A stretch of 36,197 nt of DNA from Aphodousia faecalis. GTDB taxonomy: Bacteria; Pseudomonadota; Gammaproteobacteria; Burkholderiales; Burkholderiaceae_F. The notes under the pieces were generated by a model. It saw only the letters and a program-made list of their open reading frames with translations, was not told the origin of the DNA and searched no databases. The translations under genes and the position numbers were made by a program. The DNA lies in assembly GCA_018712705.1 (NCBI GenBank), contig DVGM01000020.1, positions 1 to 36,197 on the forward strand, read 5' to 3'. This document shows, piece after piece, positions 15,938-25,979 of the stretch; positions within the stretch are counted from its first letter, which is position 1, and the number at the start of each line of letters is the position of its first letter.

Positions 15938-16471
15938 TTACTCAGCCGGAGTGGCTGGTTGAGTCGATTGTGCTGATTGAGATTCAGCGGCCGACATCGG
16001 AGCTCTTTGGTGACGGAATCGATAGTATTCAATGTGCATTTCCCGAATTTGCTGACGCATTTGAGCTCTTTCTTCAGGTGAAAGGCGGTGTCGGACAACG
16101 TGCCCATCGCACTCGGCTGGCGAAACGTAGCGTTTGCGGAACTTTTCATTAATAGAGGGACTAAATTCGGCACGCATCGCACGACGCTCGGGCTCGGTCA
16201 TGCTTCGCCAATAGTAACGCTGCATCTTCGGAGAAAGAAACGGCCATATCTCCGCTCTTTCCTTAGCACTCATCTCGGTCCAGAGCTTGGGATTGCCATC
16301 GGATTGCGGCATCGAAAAGAGCATCTGATCGATGGGTTCACCCGCATAATAAGGGGTTGAGGAATTATGATGTTCGGCTATCGGAGTCAAAAATGGGTGC
16401 GCAGAAGCACAGGTAAAAACACCTGCACACAATGCGAACGTAATCATTTTTAAACGACAAGATCTTTGCAT
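15938..16471 (-). CDS. Secreted DUF3106-like protein of unknown function
   Basis: Starting at the ATG at 16471 (AAAGGA 7 nt upstream; an in-frame TTG one codon earlier is not needed) gives 177 residues. Residues 1-25 form a signal peptide (KMITFALCAGVFTCASA, cleavage after ASA). The body has repeated MS/MTxxERxxxWPxxSPxM-like segments rich in Trp, Glu, Arg and Met (LWTEMSAKERAEIWPFLSP, YYWRSMTEPERRAMRAEF, RLSPEERAQMRQQIREM). These resemble the DUF3106 family of beta- and gammaproteobacteria. The tail is Ser/Gln/Ala-rich and low complexity. Function is unknown. It is divergent from ompR across 219 bp. Confidence 0.75.
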   Translation of the reverse strand: MQRSCRLKMITFALCAGVFTCASAHPFLTPIAEHHNSSTPYYAGEPIDQMLFSMPQSDGNPKLWTEMSAKERAEIWPFLSPKMQRYYWRSMTEPERRAMRAEFSPSINEKFRKRYVSPAECDGHVVRHRLSPEERAQMRQQIREMHIEYYRFRHQRAPMSAAESQSAQSTQPATPAE

Positions 16472-16690
16472 CAAAATTTCCTTTGCCCAAAGGCCGATCT
16501 TCTATACAAGGCAGATAGTAAGGATAAATAACTCAAAAAGGTGAAACGAATTTTTAATGTCATTTCTTTTGTGTAATTGAGTGTAAAAAAGCCATTTACC
16601 CCCTTTACAAACTCAAAAATTTGATCAAAATATAAATGTAACAAAAACGATTTTTTCTTCAATTACATTTTAAAGTGAGTTACAAATATC

Positions 16691-17425
16691 ATGCCAGAAC
16701 GTACACCCAAATTATTAGTCGTTGACGACGATCCCCGTCTCCGTGATCTTTTACGCCGCTACTTAGGTGAAAACGGATTCCAAGTGTTTGTGGCCGATAA
16801 CGGTGTGACGATGAACCGTTTGTGGCTTCGTGAACGCTTTGATGCTTTGATTTTGGACCTCATGATGCCCGGCGAAGACGGACTGCAGATTCTGCGTCGT
16901 CTGCGCGAACAAAAAGACACGACTCCGATCATTATGCTCACCGCTCGCGGTGAAGACGTTGATCGTATCGTTGGTTTGGAAATGGGGGCCGATGATTACA
17001 TTCCGAAGCCCTTTAACCCGAGAGAACTTTTGGCCCGTATTCATGCCGTGCTTCGTCGTCGTCCGGCTGCAGATGCTCCCGGAGCTCCTTCGATGACCGA
17101 CGAAGTGGTTAAATTCGGGGAATTTGAATTGGATCTCGGCACGCGCGTTTTACGCAAAAACGGCGAACCCGTTCCCCTTACAACCGGTGAATTTGCTGTC
17201 TTGAAAGCGTTTGCTCGCCATCCCAAACAACCTTTGTCTCGCGACAAATTGATGGAGATTGCCCGCGGCCGCGAATATGAAGCTTTTGACCGCTCGCTTG
17301 ACGTGCAGGTGTCTCGTCTGCGTAAAATGATCGAACCCGATCCTTCTAAGCCCAGATTCCTGCAAACGGTTTGGGGTGTCGGTTACGTGTTCATCCCAGA
17401 CGGCGGACAATCGAATCAACAATAA
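16691..17425 (+). CDS. ompR: OmpR-type response regulator
   Basis: Cytoplasmic transcription factor partnered with the following histidine kinase. The 244 residues comprise a receiver domain (about 5-120) with acidic residues Asp12-Asp14, phospho-acceptor Asp56 (LILDLMMP), Thr/Ser position in MLTARG and Lys106 (YIPKPF), then a winged-helix DNA-binding domain (about 140-236) with SLDVQVSRLRKMIEPDP and VWGVGYVF. The similarity to E. coli OmpR is strong across the receiver. It is 12 bp from envZ. The upstream 219 bp is AT-rich and shows no clear -35/-10 pair. Confidence 0.93.
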   Translation: MPERTPKLLVVDDDPRLRDLLRRYLGENGFQVFVADNGVTMNRLWLRERFDALILDLMMPGEDGLQILRRLREQKDTTPIIMLTARGEDVDRIVGLEMGADDYIPKPFNPRELLARIHAVLRRRPAADAPGAPSMTDEVVKFGEFELDLGTRVLRKNGEPVPLTTGEFAVLKAFARHPKQPLSRDKLMEIARGREYEAFDRSLDVQVSRLRKMIEPDPSKPRFLQTVWGVGYVFIPDGGQSNQQ

Positions 17426-17437
17426 TAGGAACTCAAT

Positions 17438-18838
17438 ATGTCTTTGAAGTCACCGAGTTTATTTTGGCGGACCTTTACCCTTTTGATGCTCTTATTGATC
17501 ATCACCGCACTCGCGTGGCTTCAAAGCTTTCGTGTTTTATCCGAGGTTCCTTTTTCAAAAGGCGTATCGCAGCAAATTATTTCTACCGTTAATCTGACGC
17601 GTTACGCCTTGATTTCTTCTGATCCCAATGCGCGTCCCGATTTGCTGCATGTGCTCGCTTATCGTGAGGGCGTGCGAATTATCCCGAAAGAAAGTTCCGA
17701 CACCTGGAAACCCTTACATGCTCAAGGCAATATCGCTGAACTCATTGACAGTCAAACAAAAGAGGTTTTAGGCAACAGCACGATCGTCGCCGGTGAAGTC
17801 AACGGCGAAACAGGCGTTTGGGTATCCATGGTTATCGAAGGCGATGACTATTGGCTTTTGATCCGTAACGACCTTTTGGATCCCCCGTTCGGGACGACTT
17901 GGGTTTTCTGGGCATTTGTGGCCTTTTTAGTTGGCACCCTTGGTGCGACGGTTCTCACGCAGCGCACAGTTAAACCGTTAGCTCAGTTAAGTGAAGCAGC
18001 TAAAAAATTAGGACGAGGCGAAAAACCAGATCTCCTGCCGGAAAACACGCGAACTGCTGAAATTGAAGCCGTCAATCACAGCTTTAATCATATGGTGCGA
18101 GAACTCGAGCGCATGGAAGATGACCGAGAACTGCTATTAGCCGGTGTCTCTCATGACTTGCGCACACCTTTGACCCGCATGCGCCTTGAAATCGAATTAG
18201 CCGATTTGCCAAATGATTCTCGCGACGCGATGGTGAGCGACCTCGAACAAATGGAAAGCATCGTCAACCAATTCATGGCTTATGCCAAACGCAGTAAGCA
18301 ACCGCTTGAACGGGTTGACCTAGGAGCAATGGTGTATGAAACGATTGGTGATATGCGCCTGCGCACCAAAGACGATGTGAAGATTGAAACAAGCCTAATG
18401 GGTAACCTCTTCGTGATGGCTCATCCAACAGAACTTGTTCGTGCGATTCAAAATCTGCTCGTCAATGCGGACCGCTACGGCAGAACGCCTGAGTCAGGAC
18501 TTTTGGAATTGAACATTCAGGTTCTGCGTCAAGGCGATGAAGCAATGCTTCGCATCTGTGATAAAGGTGTTGGAGTTCCTGCTGAAGAAATGGCTCGAAT
18601 TGTCCGTCCGTTTGAACGCGGAGACACGGCTCGCGGCGGTGCGAAAGGGGCCGGTCTGGGGCTCGCCATCGTTGTTCGTGTGGTTAAACGTTCAGGCGGT
18701 CACATCAAGCTGTCTTCGAACCACCCGCACGGCTTAATCGTTGAATTGGTGATGCCGCTTGCCAATAAACGAAACGAAAAACCGGTTCTCGAAGAACAAA
18801 CGGCACCAACCGATACGCTTTTGCCTAGAAATAAATAA
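17438..18838 (+). CDS. envZ: EnvZ-type sensor histidine kinase
   Basis: Inner-membrane osmosensor-type kinase that phosphorylates OmpR. The 466 residues show TM1 (about 11-31), a periplasmic domain of about 120 residues, TM2 (about 154-174), a HAMP domain, the dimerisation helix with phospho-acceptor His239 (VSHDLRTPLTRMRLE), then the ATPase domain with N box (NLLVNADRYG), G1 (CDKGVGVP) and G2 (GAGLGLAIV). AGGA lies 7 nt before the ATG. The C-terminal tail past the kinase domain is short and unconserved. Confidence 0.93.
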   Translation: MSLKSPSLFWRTFTLLMLLLIITALAWLQSFRVLSEVPFSKGVSQQIISTVNLTRYALISSDPNARPDLLHVLAYREGVRIIPKESSDTWKPLHAQGNIAELIDSQTKEVLGNSTIVAGEVNGETGVWVSMVIEGDDYWLLIRNDLLDPPFGTTWVFWAFVAFLVGTLGATVLTQRTVKPLAQLSEAAKKLGRGEKPDLLPENTRTAEIEAVNHSFNHMVRELERMEDDRELLLAGVSHDLRTPLTRMRLEIELADLPNDSRDAMVSDLEQMESIVNQFMAYAKRSKQPLERVDLGAMVYETIGDMRLRTKDDVKIETSLMGNLFVMAHPTELVRAIQNLLVNADRYGRTPESGLLELNIQVLRQGDEAMLRICDKGVGVPAEEMARIVRPFERGDTARGGAKGAGLGLAIVVRVVKRSGGHIKLSSNHPHGLIVELVMPLANKRNEKPVLEEQTAPTDTLLPRNK

Positions 18839-18854
18839 TCATCACGCCTGAATA

Positions 18855-19334
18855 CTAAAAAGCTTCAAGCAGTGCGATGGCGTGAACTTCAATGGCTTCT
18901 TTTTGGCCGACGGCATCGCACCCTTCCTTGGTCTTGGCCTTAATGTTCACGCGTTGAAGATCAATGCCGATTGCCTTGGCAACGGATTCTCGAATGGCTT
19001 CCATATGGGGAGCAAGTTTAGGCGCTTGTGCAATGACCGTAGCATCCACATTGACGATTGCCCAACCGGCTTTAACCACAAGACCGACCGCATCGGACAA
19101 TAAAATTTTGCTGTCCGCATCCTTATAAGCAGGATCAGTATCCGGAAAATGGCGACCGATATCCCCCAATCCGGCTGCGCCTAACAGAGCATCGGTGATA
19201 GCATGCAAAAGCGCATCGGCATCAGAGTGACCCAAAAGTCCTTTTTCATAATCAATCGTAATACCGCCCAAAATCAAAGGACGGCCCTCAACCAGGCGGT
19301 GAATATCATAGCCTTGTCCAATACGAAAACTCAT
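18855..19334 (-). CDS. ispF: 2-C-methyl-D-erythritol 2,4-cyclodiphosphate synthase
   Basis: Fifth enzyme of the MEP isoprenoid pathway, a homotrimer. The 159 residues carry the divalent-metal ligands Asp10 and His12 (GYDIHR) and His44 (HSDADALLH). The end of the sequence (INIKAKTKEGCDAVGQKEAIEVHAIALL) is typical. It begins 1 bp after the ispD stop codon, so the two consecutive pathway steps are translationally coupled. Confidence 0.97.
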   Translation of the reverse strand: MSFRIGQGYDIHRLVEGRPLILGGITIDYEKGLLGHSDADALLHAITDALLGAAGLGDIGRHFPDTDPAYKDADSKILLSDAVGLVVKAGWAIVNVDATVIAQAPKLAPHMEAIRESVAKAIGIDLQRVNIKAKTKEGCDAVGQKEAIEVHAIALLEAF

Positions 19335-19335
19335 T

Positions 19336-20031
19336 TCAGTAATCCTTTCTTTGCACTGAATTCAACAAATAGTTCCTGACAATTTCTATATCGTCCGGAT
19401 AAGTGACCTTAATATTAAAAGCAGAACCCTCTACAATCCGGATTTTGGCATTTTGCGTTTCCATTGCGCTTGCTTCATCTGTTACAGTGCCCTTTGCTTG
19501 GCTTAATGCCGCACGCAAAGCAGCCGCTCGAAATACCTGCGGCGTTTGTGCCCGGTAGCAATGCGAACGGTCAATGGTTTTTTCGATGAGACCTGAAGAG
19601 CGGACCCATTTAATCGTATCGGTAACGGGCATAGCCAATATTGCCCCATCAATAGCTTCCGACTCAATCGCCTCTTTGAGTCTTTCGACCGAATCGCGAT
19701 CTAGACAAGGACGGGCCGCGTCGTGCACAAACACCCAATCATTATCATCAGGATTTAATGCAACCAAACCGTTTAAAACAGATTCCGCCCGAGTTTCTCC
19801 CCCGCAAGGGAAGATACAAACATCACCATGAAAATGACACTGTTTAATGTAGGAATCGTTTCGGGAGACCACAACCGCAATCTGATCGAAAAGGTACATA
19901 TCTTGAAGCCGATTCACGGTCACTTCAAGCATGGATGTGCTATCAAGCAAAGGGAAATATTGCTTGGGATAACCGATTTTCATCCGTTCCCCGACCCCGG
20001 CTGCCGGGATCAACAAAATACTTTTGGACAT
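19336..20031 (-). CDS. ispD: 2-C-methyl-D-erythritol 4-phosphate cytidylyltransferase
   Basis: Third step of the MEP pathway: transfers CMP from CTP to methylerythritol phosphate. The 231-residue protein starts at the ATG at 20031, where AAAAGG lies 9 nt upstream and the nucleotide-binding motif LIPAAGVGERM (with YPKQY) begins at once. The frame stays open for another 45 codons upstream into the transporter gene, but that part only overlaps the transporter's coding sequence and looks nothing like IspD. HDAARPC and TDEASAME are further family motifs. Organised as transporter-ispD-ispF. Confidence 0.96.
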   Translation of the reverse strand: MSKSILLIPAAGVGERMKIGYPKQYFPLLDSTSMLEVTVNRLQDMYLFDQIAVVVSRNDSYIKQCHFHGDVCIFPCGGETRAESVLNGLVALNPDDNDWVFVHDAARPCLDRDSVERLKEAIESEAIDGAILAMPVTDTIKWVRSSGLIEKTIDRSHCYRAQTPQVFRAAALRAALSQAKGTVTDEASAMETQNAKIRIVEGSAFNIKVTYPDDIEIVRNYLLNSVQRKDY

Positions 20032-20044
20032 ACCGATAAACCTT

Positions 20045-20941
20045 TTAACGCCTGCCAAGGATGAATATGGTAGCAAGGATGCAGGCAAAGCCCAAGTAAT
20101 CCATCGTTGCAAACTGCGTACCGAAAAAAACGACTGAGAAGACGGCTGCGGATATCGGCTCAACACAAGCGATCATGCTGGCTTTGACGCTGCCTAAATC
20201 CGAAACGCCTTGCATATAAAGCATAAAAGCGACAATCGTTCCTAAAAGAATGATTAGCATCAGAGCAACAATGCCGTACGTATCCAATTGAAAACTAATT
20301 GAAGGAAAATCGATGATAAAACCGGTAATCAATCCGCCAAGCAGCATCCCTACACCCATTAGTGCCTGAGTTGGGTATTTGGAAAGAAAGCGGGCCGGCA
20401 AAATCGTATAAACAGCGATACCAAAAGCACTGGTTAGTCCCCAAAACAAACCTTCTGCAGAAATAGCCAAATGACTAAGCTCACCGTGAGTAGCCACAAA
20501 AAAGGTTCCTACCAAAGCACAAATGATCGCTAAAATCTCACGACGCATCGGAAGCCTGGACTGAATCAGACATACGGCGGCCAAAATGAAAACCGGATTG
20601 AAATAAACCAGCATCGTAGCTGTACCGGAATTGGTGTACTCAACCGCTGTTAAGTAGCCAAACTGACTGATCATCAAACCGCCCAAGGCATAAATTAATA
20701 ACCATAGCCAGTGTAAGCCCGGTTTAAAAATCGGACGCATCGCTCGGTAATGCGTTGGAATAAAAGCCATGCAAAGCAAGACGCCCGCGATCACCATTCG
20801 AACAACAGTCAGCCAATCTGGACGGACATCCTGAAAAGTGAACAGATATTGTCCACAGGCACCGGAAAAACCCCAGCCGATGCCGCCCACCAGCGTACAG
20901 ACAATGCCACGCCAAAGTTTTGCGTCGCCACTTAATGCCAT
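20045..20941 (-). CDS. DMT-superfamily EamA transporter
   Basis: Inner-membrane permease of the drug/metabolite superfamily with ten predicted helices in two EamA repeats (about 10-140 and 155-295). The 298-residue length is standard. Substrate cannot be predicted; relatives export amino acids or metabolites. A strong AGGAGGT 4 nt before the ATG fixes the start, and it is the best Shine-Dalgarno in the window. It precedes ispD by 13 bp and probably shares its transcript. Confidence 0.88.
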   Translation of the reverse strand: MALSGDAKLWRGIVCTLVGGIGWGFSGACGQYLFTFQDVRPDWLTVVRMVIAGVLLCMAFIPTHYRAMRPIFKPGLHWLWLLIYALGGLMISQFGYLTAVEYTNSGTATMLVYFNPVFILAAVCLIQSRLPMRREILAIICALVGTFFVATHGELSHLAISAEGLFWGLTSAFGIAVYTILPARFLSKYPTQALMGVGMLLGGLITGFIIDFPSISFQLDTYGIVALMLIILLGTIVAFMLYMQGVSDLGSVKASMIACVEPISAAVFSVVFFGTQFATMDYLGFACILATIFILGRR

Positions 20942-21062
20942 GGAAACCTCCTCATGGACACGGATTGTATAGGAGATTAAAAGGATCGAACGGCACAGAA
21001 GCTAACAAACGAAAAAAGAAAAAAGTAGCCATAATTACGCTCTGAATAAATAAGGGGCAAAC

Positions 21063-24000
21063 ATGTTTGATAATCTTCGCGACAGAATCAGAAGGGACAT
21101 CACCCACCTTAGCAATAAAGCTAAAAGAACACTCACATTAGGTGCAAGCGGTGCCGATTCACTTTGGTTGTCTCAGGCTGCACTGCAGACGCACGAAGAG
21201 GGGAAACTCTTAGTTCTGATTGCCGATAATGCTTCACAGTGTCTCCGACTCAAAGACGAAATCAGCTACTTTGCCCCGGAACTCAATGTTGTCTATTTTC
21301 CAGATTGGGAAACCCTACCTTACGATTTGGTTAGTCCTCATCAGGATTTGGTCAGCGAGCGATTGGAAATTCTCTACAAACTTGCCAATCCCAATGAATC
21401 GTATTCTCAAATTGATGTTGTTTTACTGACGGGGACCACTGCGGCGCAAACCATCGCGCCCCCCACTTATCTATCCGGACGAGTCTTTTTCTTTAAAAAA
21501 GGCGAAGAAATTAATGCGGCTACTCTTCGGGAAAGACTGGTGAGCGCCGGCTACCAAAATGTCAGTCAGGTCGTCGCTCCCGGTGAATTCAGTGTTCGCG
21601 GAAGTTTGATTGATATTTTCCCCATGGGAGCTAAGACCCCATTTCGTTTAGACCTTTTCGACACGGAAATTGATTCTATTCGCTCTTTTGACCCGGATTC
21701 ACAACGTTCCTTGGAAACAGTGGATGAAGTCCGAGTGCTCCCGGGCAGAGAATTTCCAACGGATGCTCAAGCGTTAGTTGACTTTCGGTCAAAATGGCGG
21801 GAATTTTTCACTGGGGATCCCTCTAAAGCCATTCTTTACAAAGACCTCAGCCAAGGCATTATCAACGCCGGCATTGAGTACTACCTTCCCCTATTTTTCG
21901 AAGAAAAGGCAACGTTTTTCTCCTATCTCAATGAAGAACGCGCGTTAATCGGCATGCTCGGTGATGTGGAGAGCGCGCTTAACCGCTTTATTGAAGAGAC
22001 CCGAGGCCGGTACAAATTTTTAAAAGCGGATCCGGAAAGACCGGTTTTACCCGTTGAGATGCTCTATGAGACAAGCGAGGGCTTTTTCACGGAGCTCAAG
22101 CGCTTTGTTCGCTTTCAAGGTAAAACGGAAGACAGCCCGATCAGCACGCGCGTTCTCGTGGACCGAAAAGCCGATAGACCGCTCGAAAATCTGGAAAGAC
22201 TCATTGACGAAGAAAAAACTCGGAAGCATCGCGTTTTGATCATGGCCCCCAGTGTCGGTCGCCGCGAAACAATTAGTCAACTTTTTGACCGAAACGGTCT
22301 CAAAGTTCCCTACGCAGATAGTTTTAGCGAGTTTGTCAGCGACACTGAACCGGTGATGCTGACAGTTGGACCTTTATACCAAGGACTTAGTACTGAAGGC
22401 ATAACGCTTCTCACAGAAACGGAACTTTACGCCACAGCGCCCCGCCGCACTTTAAGACGTCAGGCTCACACCACCAACGTCGATATGATGATCCGCGATC
22501 TCGCTGAATTAAAAATCGGCGATCCTGTCGTTCATATCTCACATGGTATCGGTCGCTACGCGGGGCTTCAAACGATTGACACGGCTAATGGAAAGGAAGA
22601 GTTTCTACGGCTTGACTATGCCAATGATGCAAAGCTCTTCGTTCCGGTTGCGCAACTTCAGCTTATTTCACGTTACAGCGGTAGTGACGCGGAACATGCT
22701 CCCCTTCACCATTTGGGCAAGAATGATTGGGAAAAAGCTAAGAAAAAAGCGGCTGAAAAGGTTCGCGATACGGCAGCGGAACTTTTAAATCTTTACGCAA
22801 TGCGTGAAAAAAGTCAGGGACACGCTTTCCGCTTTTCCCGAGCCGATTATGAGGCCTTTGCTGAAAGCTTCCCCTTTGAAGAAACGGCCGATCAGCAAGC
22901 TGCCATTGAAGCCGTGCTCGATGACATGAAGGCGGATAAGCCAATGGATAGGCTTGTCTGCGGGGACGTCGGGTTCGGTAAAACAGAAGTGGCTCTTCGT
23001 GCGGCATTTGCCGCGGTCATGGGCGGAAAGCAAGTTGCTATTCTCTGCCCGACCACTCTATTGGCAGAACAACACGCGCATACTTTTAAAGACCGTTTCT
23101 CTGCCTGGCCCGTTCGCGTAGCTGAGCTCTCGCGCTTTAGAAGCGCCAAACAAAGCGCGCAAGTTCTCGAGGGCCTTGAGAACGGCACGATTGATATTGT
23201 TGTCGGTACTCACAAGCTTTTGTCCGAAAAAGTTAATTTTGCCCGTTTGGGCTTAGTTGTCATTGATGAAGAACACCGTTTCGGCGTCAGACAAAAAGAA
23301 GTGCTTAAAAAACTTCGCGCAGAAGTTGATGTTTTGACACTGACCGCGACCCCAATTCCGCGCACACTTGCCATGAGCCTGGAAGGTATCCGATCTTTCT
23401 CTGTTATCGCTACGGCACCCGAAAAGCGATTAGCCATTAAAACCATTGTAAGAAAGGAGACACCGGAAGTCATTCGTGAGGCTGTCATGCGTGAATTAAA
23501 GCGTGGCGGACAAGTCTATTTCCTTCATAACGATGTCTCAACGATTGAAAACAGACGCGAGCAACTCACACAGCTCATTCCTGAAGCCCGTATCGTTGTC
23601 GGTCACGGGCAGATGAATGAGCGAGAACTTGAATCGGTCATGCGTGATTTCTACCAACAGCGCTACAACGTGCTGTTATGCACAACGATTATCGAAACCG
23701 GCATTGATGTCCCGACTGCAAACACGATTATCATGCATCGAGCCGACAAATTCGGCTTGGCCCAATTGCACCAGTTGCGCGGTCGCGTCGGTAGAAGTCA
23801 CCACCAAGCCTATGCCTATTTACTCACACCCGGTAAGGATGCGATGACGCAAAATGCCCAAAAGCGTTTGGAAGCTATTCAAAATCTCCAAGACTTGGGA
23901 AGCGGTTTTTATCTGTCGATGCATGACTTGGAAATTCGTGGCGCCGGTGAAGTACTCGGTGAACATCAGTCAGGTGAAATTGCCGCTGTCGGTTACGATC

Positions 24001-24536
24001 TCTACAACCAAATGCTTAGACGCGCGGTTAAAAGCATGCGCAATAACGAGGCTTTTGACTTGGATGCGCCTTTTCAAGCCATGGCGGAAATCAACCTTCA
24101 TGCACCGGCGCTTTTACCCTCAGACTATGTTGAAGATGTCCATCAACGCTTATCTTTTTACAAAGAATTAGCCAGCTGTGAAAGCTTTAACGCTATTGAA
24201 ACCGTACGCGAGGCGCTTGGTGATCGGTACGGGAAACTGCCCACCGAAGCCAATACGCTCATTGAAACCCATCGTTTGCGCCTGTATTGTCAACACCTGG
24301 GAATCGAACGTATCGAAGCGACAGAATCGGTCATTATCGTCACTTTCATTGCTAAACCGCATTTTGAGCCCATGCGTTTAATTGAACTCATGCAAAAGAG
24401 CAGGAATATGCGCATGATGGGCTCAACAAAACTCAAAATTGATACATCGACGCCGACCATTGAGTCACGCCTGGCTTATCTAAGAGGTTTTGTCAAAACG
24501 CTCGATCATACCCGAAATGGTAATGAAAATTACTGA
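21063..24536 (+). CDS. mfd: Transcription-repair coupling factor Mfd
   Basis: DNA translocase that pushes stalled RNA polymerase off damaged DNA and recruits UvrA. The 1157 residues show the UvrB-like N-terminal module (about 1-340), the RNA-polymerase-interacting CarD-like domain around 487-560 (GDPVVHISHGIGRYAGL), Walker A GDVGFGKT at 634-641, the DEEH box at 735-738, the RecG-like helicase motifs (TATPIPRTLAMS; QLRGRVGRSHHQAYAYLL) and the C-terminal TRCF domain. AAGGGG lies 6 nt before the ATG. It is divergent from the EamA-type gene. Confidence 0.98.
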   Translation: MFDNLRDRIRRDITHLSNKAKRTLTLGASGADSLWLSQAALQTHEEGKLLVLIADNASQCLRLKDEISYFAPELNVVYFPDWETLPYDLVSPHQDLVSERLEILYKLANPNESYSQIDVVLLTGTTAAQTIAPPTYLSGRVFFFKKGEEINAATLRERLVSAGYQNVSQVVAPGEFSVRGSLIDIFPMGAKTPFRLDLFDTEIDSIRSFDPDSQRSLETVDEVRVLPGREFPTDAQALVDFRSKWREFFTGDPSKAILYKDLSQGIINAGIEYYLPLFFEEKATFFSYLNEERALIGMLGDVESALNRFIEETRGRYKFLKADPERPVLPVEMLYETSEGFFTELKRFVRFQGKTEDSPISTRVLVDRKADRPLENLERLIDEEKTRKHRVLIMAPSVGRRETISQLFDRNGLKVPYADSFSEFVSDTEPVMLTVGPLYQGLSTEGITLLTETELYATAPRRTLRRQAHTTNVDMMIRDLAELKIGDPVVHISHGIGRYAGLQTIDTANGKEEFLRLDYANDAKLFVPVAQLQLISRYSGSDAEHAPLHHLGKNDWEKAKKKAAEKVRDTAAELLNLYAMREKSQGHAFRFSRADYEAFAESFPFEETADQQAAIEAVLDDMKADKPMDRLVCGDVGFGKTEVALRAAFAAVMGGKQVAILCPTTLLAEQHAHTFKDRFSAWPVRVAELSRFRSAKQSAQVLEGLENGTIDIVVGTHKLLSEKVNFARLGLVVIDEEHRFGVRQKEVLKKLRAEVDVLTLTATPIPRTLAMSLEGIRSFSVIATAPEKRLAIKTIVRKETPEVIREAVMRELKRGGQVYFLHNDVSTIENRREQLTQLIPEARIVVGHGQMNERELESVMRDFYQQRYNVLLCTTIIETGIDVPTANTIIMHRADKFGLAQLHQLRGRVGRSHHQAYAYLLTPGKDAMTQNAQKRLEAIQNLQDLGSGFYLSMHDLEIRGAGEVLGEHQSGEIAAVGYDLYNQMLRRAVKSMRNNEAFDLDAPFQAMAEINLHAPALLPSDYVEDVHQRLSFYKELASCESFNAIETVREALGDRYGKLPTEANTLIETHRLRLYCQHLGIERIEATESVIIVTFIAKPHFEPMRLIELMQKSRNMRMMGSTKLKIDTSTPTIESRLAYLRGFVKTLDHTRNGNENY

Positions 24537-24578
24537 TATTTGCGGCTACAATGAAGCCAAATAAGGTCTTATTAATTT

Positions 24579-25979
24579 ATGAAAAAACTTTTTTTGGCAG
24601 CCACAATTTGCACTCTGGTCAGTGCACTTCCCGCCTATGGCGCGGGAGTGAGCTTTGAGCATGCACGGGCTCTCATGCAAGAAAGAGCCGATATGCTCAA
24701 AATGAGTCAGGCAGACATTGAGCAAAGGCAACAGCAAGTCAAGGAATCCCGTTCTTTAAGCGGGCCCAAAATCAGTTTGAACGCTCAGCAGGTTGAGGGA
24801 CGAAAAGACATCAATATGTCTTTTGATAATCCATTTGCAGGGCAACTTGGAGGATTGGCTGCTCTCCCAGGAATGGGTTCCATTTCAAATGTTCTCGGTC
24901 AAAATAAATTCAAGATTGATTTTGAAGAAGATATTTCCGGCCCACGAGCTTCCGTTGACATGATTTGGCCGATTTACACGGGCGGCGCTATCAGTGCCAA
25001 ACAAAATGCAACGCAGGCTGCATTAAGGCAGGCCCGAGCCGGTCACGATAAAACCAAGGATGAACTCGATTCGCTTTTGGTTCAGAAATATTTTGGTGTG
25101 CAGTTGGCCCGCAGTGTTGAAAAACTTCGTGCCGATTTACTCAAGCAGCAAGAACGTGACTTGAACCGCGCCAAACGCTTTGAGAAAGCCGGCATGATTG
25201 CCAAAATTGAACGCATGAGCGCTCAAGTCAACCGTGATGCGGCCGAAAGAGACTTTATCGGTTCTCAAACAGACCGAAAAGTGGCCGAAACAGAACTTGC
25301 GGATTTACTCCGTGAAGAGACCATCGGTAAGCTCGATACGCCGATGTTTGTCACGAAAAACCTTAAAACTCTTTCTTACTGGCAAGACCTGGCTCTCGCC
25401 AACAACCCGACGCTCAAAGCACTTGAAGCGCAGCATGAACAGGCACGCATGGGTGTACAAGCCGCCAAAGGCAGCTATCACCCGCAGGTTTACCTCTTCG
25501 GTCATTACAACATGATCAAGCATTACCTGACTTTGCCTGAACCGGATTGGATTGCCGGAATCGGCATCAGTTTTACTCTTTGGGACAACCGCGACCGCTC
25601 GGCACGCGTCGGCAGCGCTCAGGCGCTGGTCAATAAAGCTCAAGCAGCTCAAAGTCAAGCCAGAAATGAGATCAACAAAGTGGTTGAAGTCGCTTGGCTT
25701 AAGAGCAACCAAGCTTTGGAACAATATCGTTTGAGCACGAGTTCCATTGATCTGGCCAAAGAAAATGTAAAACTTCGCGAGCGATCATTTAAAGAGGGGC
25801 TATCAACTGTTGATGATGTCAATGATGCCCGTAATAAACTGATTGCCGCTCAGGTTGCTCAACGCGTAGCAGCCTACCGATTCGTAGTAGCCTATAGTTT
25901 GTTGCATGCAGCAAGCGGCACGATGTTGGATTTCATGGACACCTTTAAGCGTCCCGATATAACGGTTGTAGAACAATGA
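24579..25979 (+). CDS. TolC-family outer membrane efflux protein
   Basis: Trimeric outer-membrane channel and periplasmic tunnel for an export system. The 466-residue protein begins with a signal peptide (KKLFLAATICTLVSALPAYG, cleavage near residue 21) and has two long-helix repeats with the OEP pattern (ALRQARAGHDKTKDELDSLL; EQARMGVQAAKGSYHPQVYLFG). There is no lipobox cysteine, so it is TolC-like rather than OprM-like. It starts 42 bp after mfd, and its stop overlaps the next gene (ATGA). The four genes from here to 29340 form one export operon. Confidence 0.93.
   Translation: MKKLFLAATICTLVSALPAYGAGVSFEHARALMQERADMLKMSQADIEQRQQQVKESRSLSGPKISLNAQQVEGRKDINMSFDNPFAGQLGGLAALPGMGSISNVLGQNKFKIDFEEDISGPRASVDMIWPIYTGGAISAKQNATQAALRQARAGHDKTKDELDSLLVQKYFGVQLARSVEKLRADLLKQQERDLNRAKRFEKAGMIAKIERMSAQVNRDAAERDFIGSQTDRKVAETELADLLREETIGKLDTPMFVTKNLKTLSYWQDLALANNPTLKALEAQHEQARMGVQAAKGSYHPQVYLFGHYNMIKHYLTLPEPDWIAGIGISFTLWDNRDRSARVGSAQALVNKAQAAQSQARNEINKVVEVAWLKSNQALEQYRLSTSSIDLAKENVKLRERSFKEGLSTVDDVNDARNKLIAAQVAQRVAAYRFVVAYSLLHAASGTMLDFMDTFKRPDITVVEQ

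Noticed and set aside
16471..16662. 63-residue minus-strand frame between the DUF3106-like gene and ompR
   Set aside because: AT-rich, no conserved pattern, no convincing start; it overlaps the likely control region of both neighbours.
20032..20166. N-terminal 45-residue extension of IspD
   Set aside because: It lies in the end of the EamA-type gene; IspD motifs start right after the ATG at 20031, which has its own ribosome binding site.
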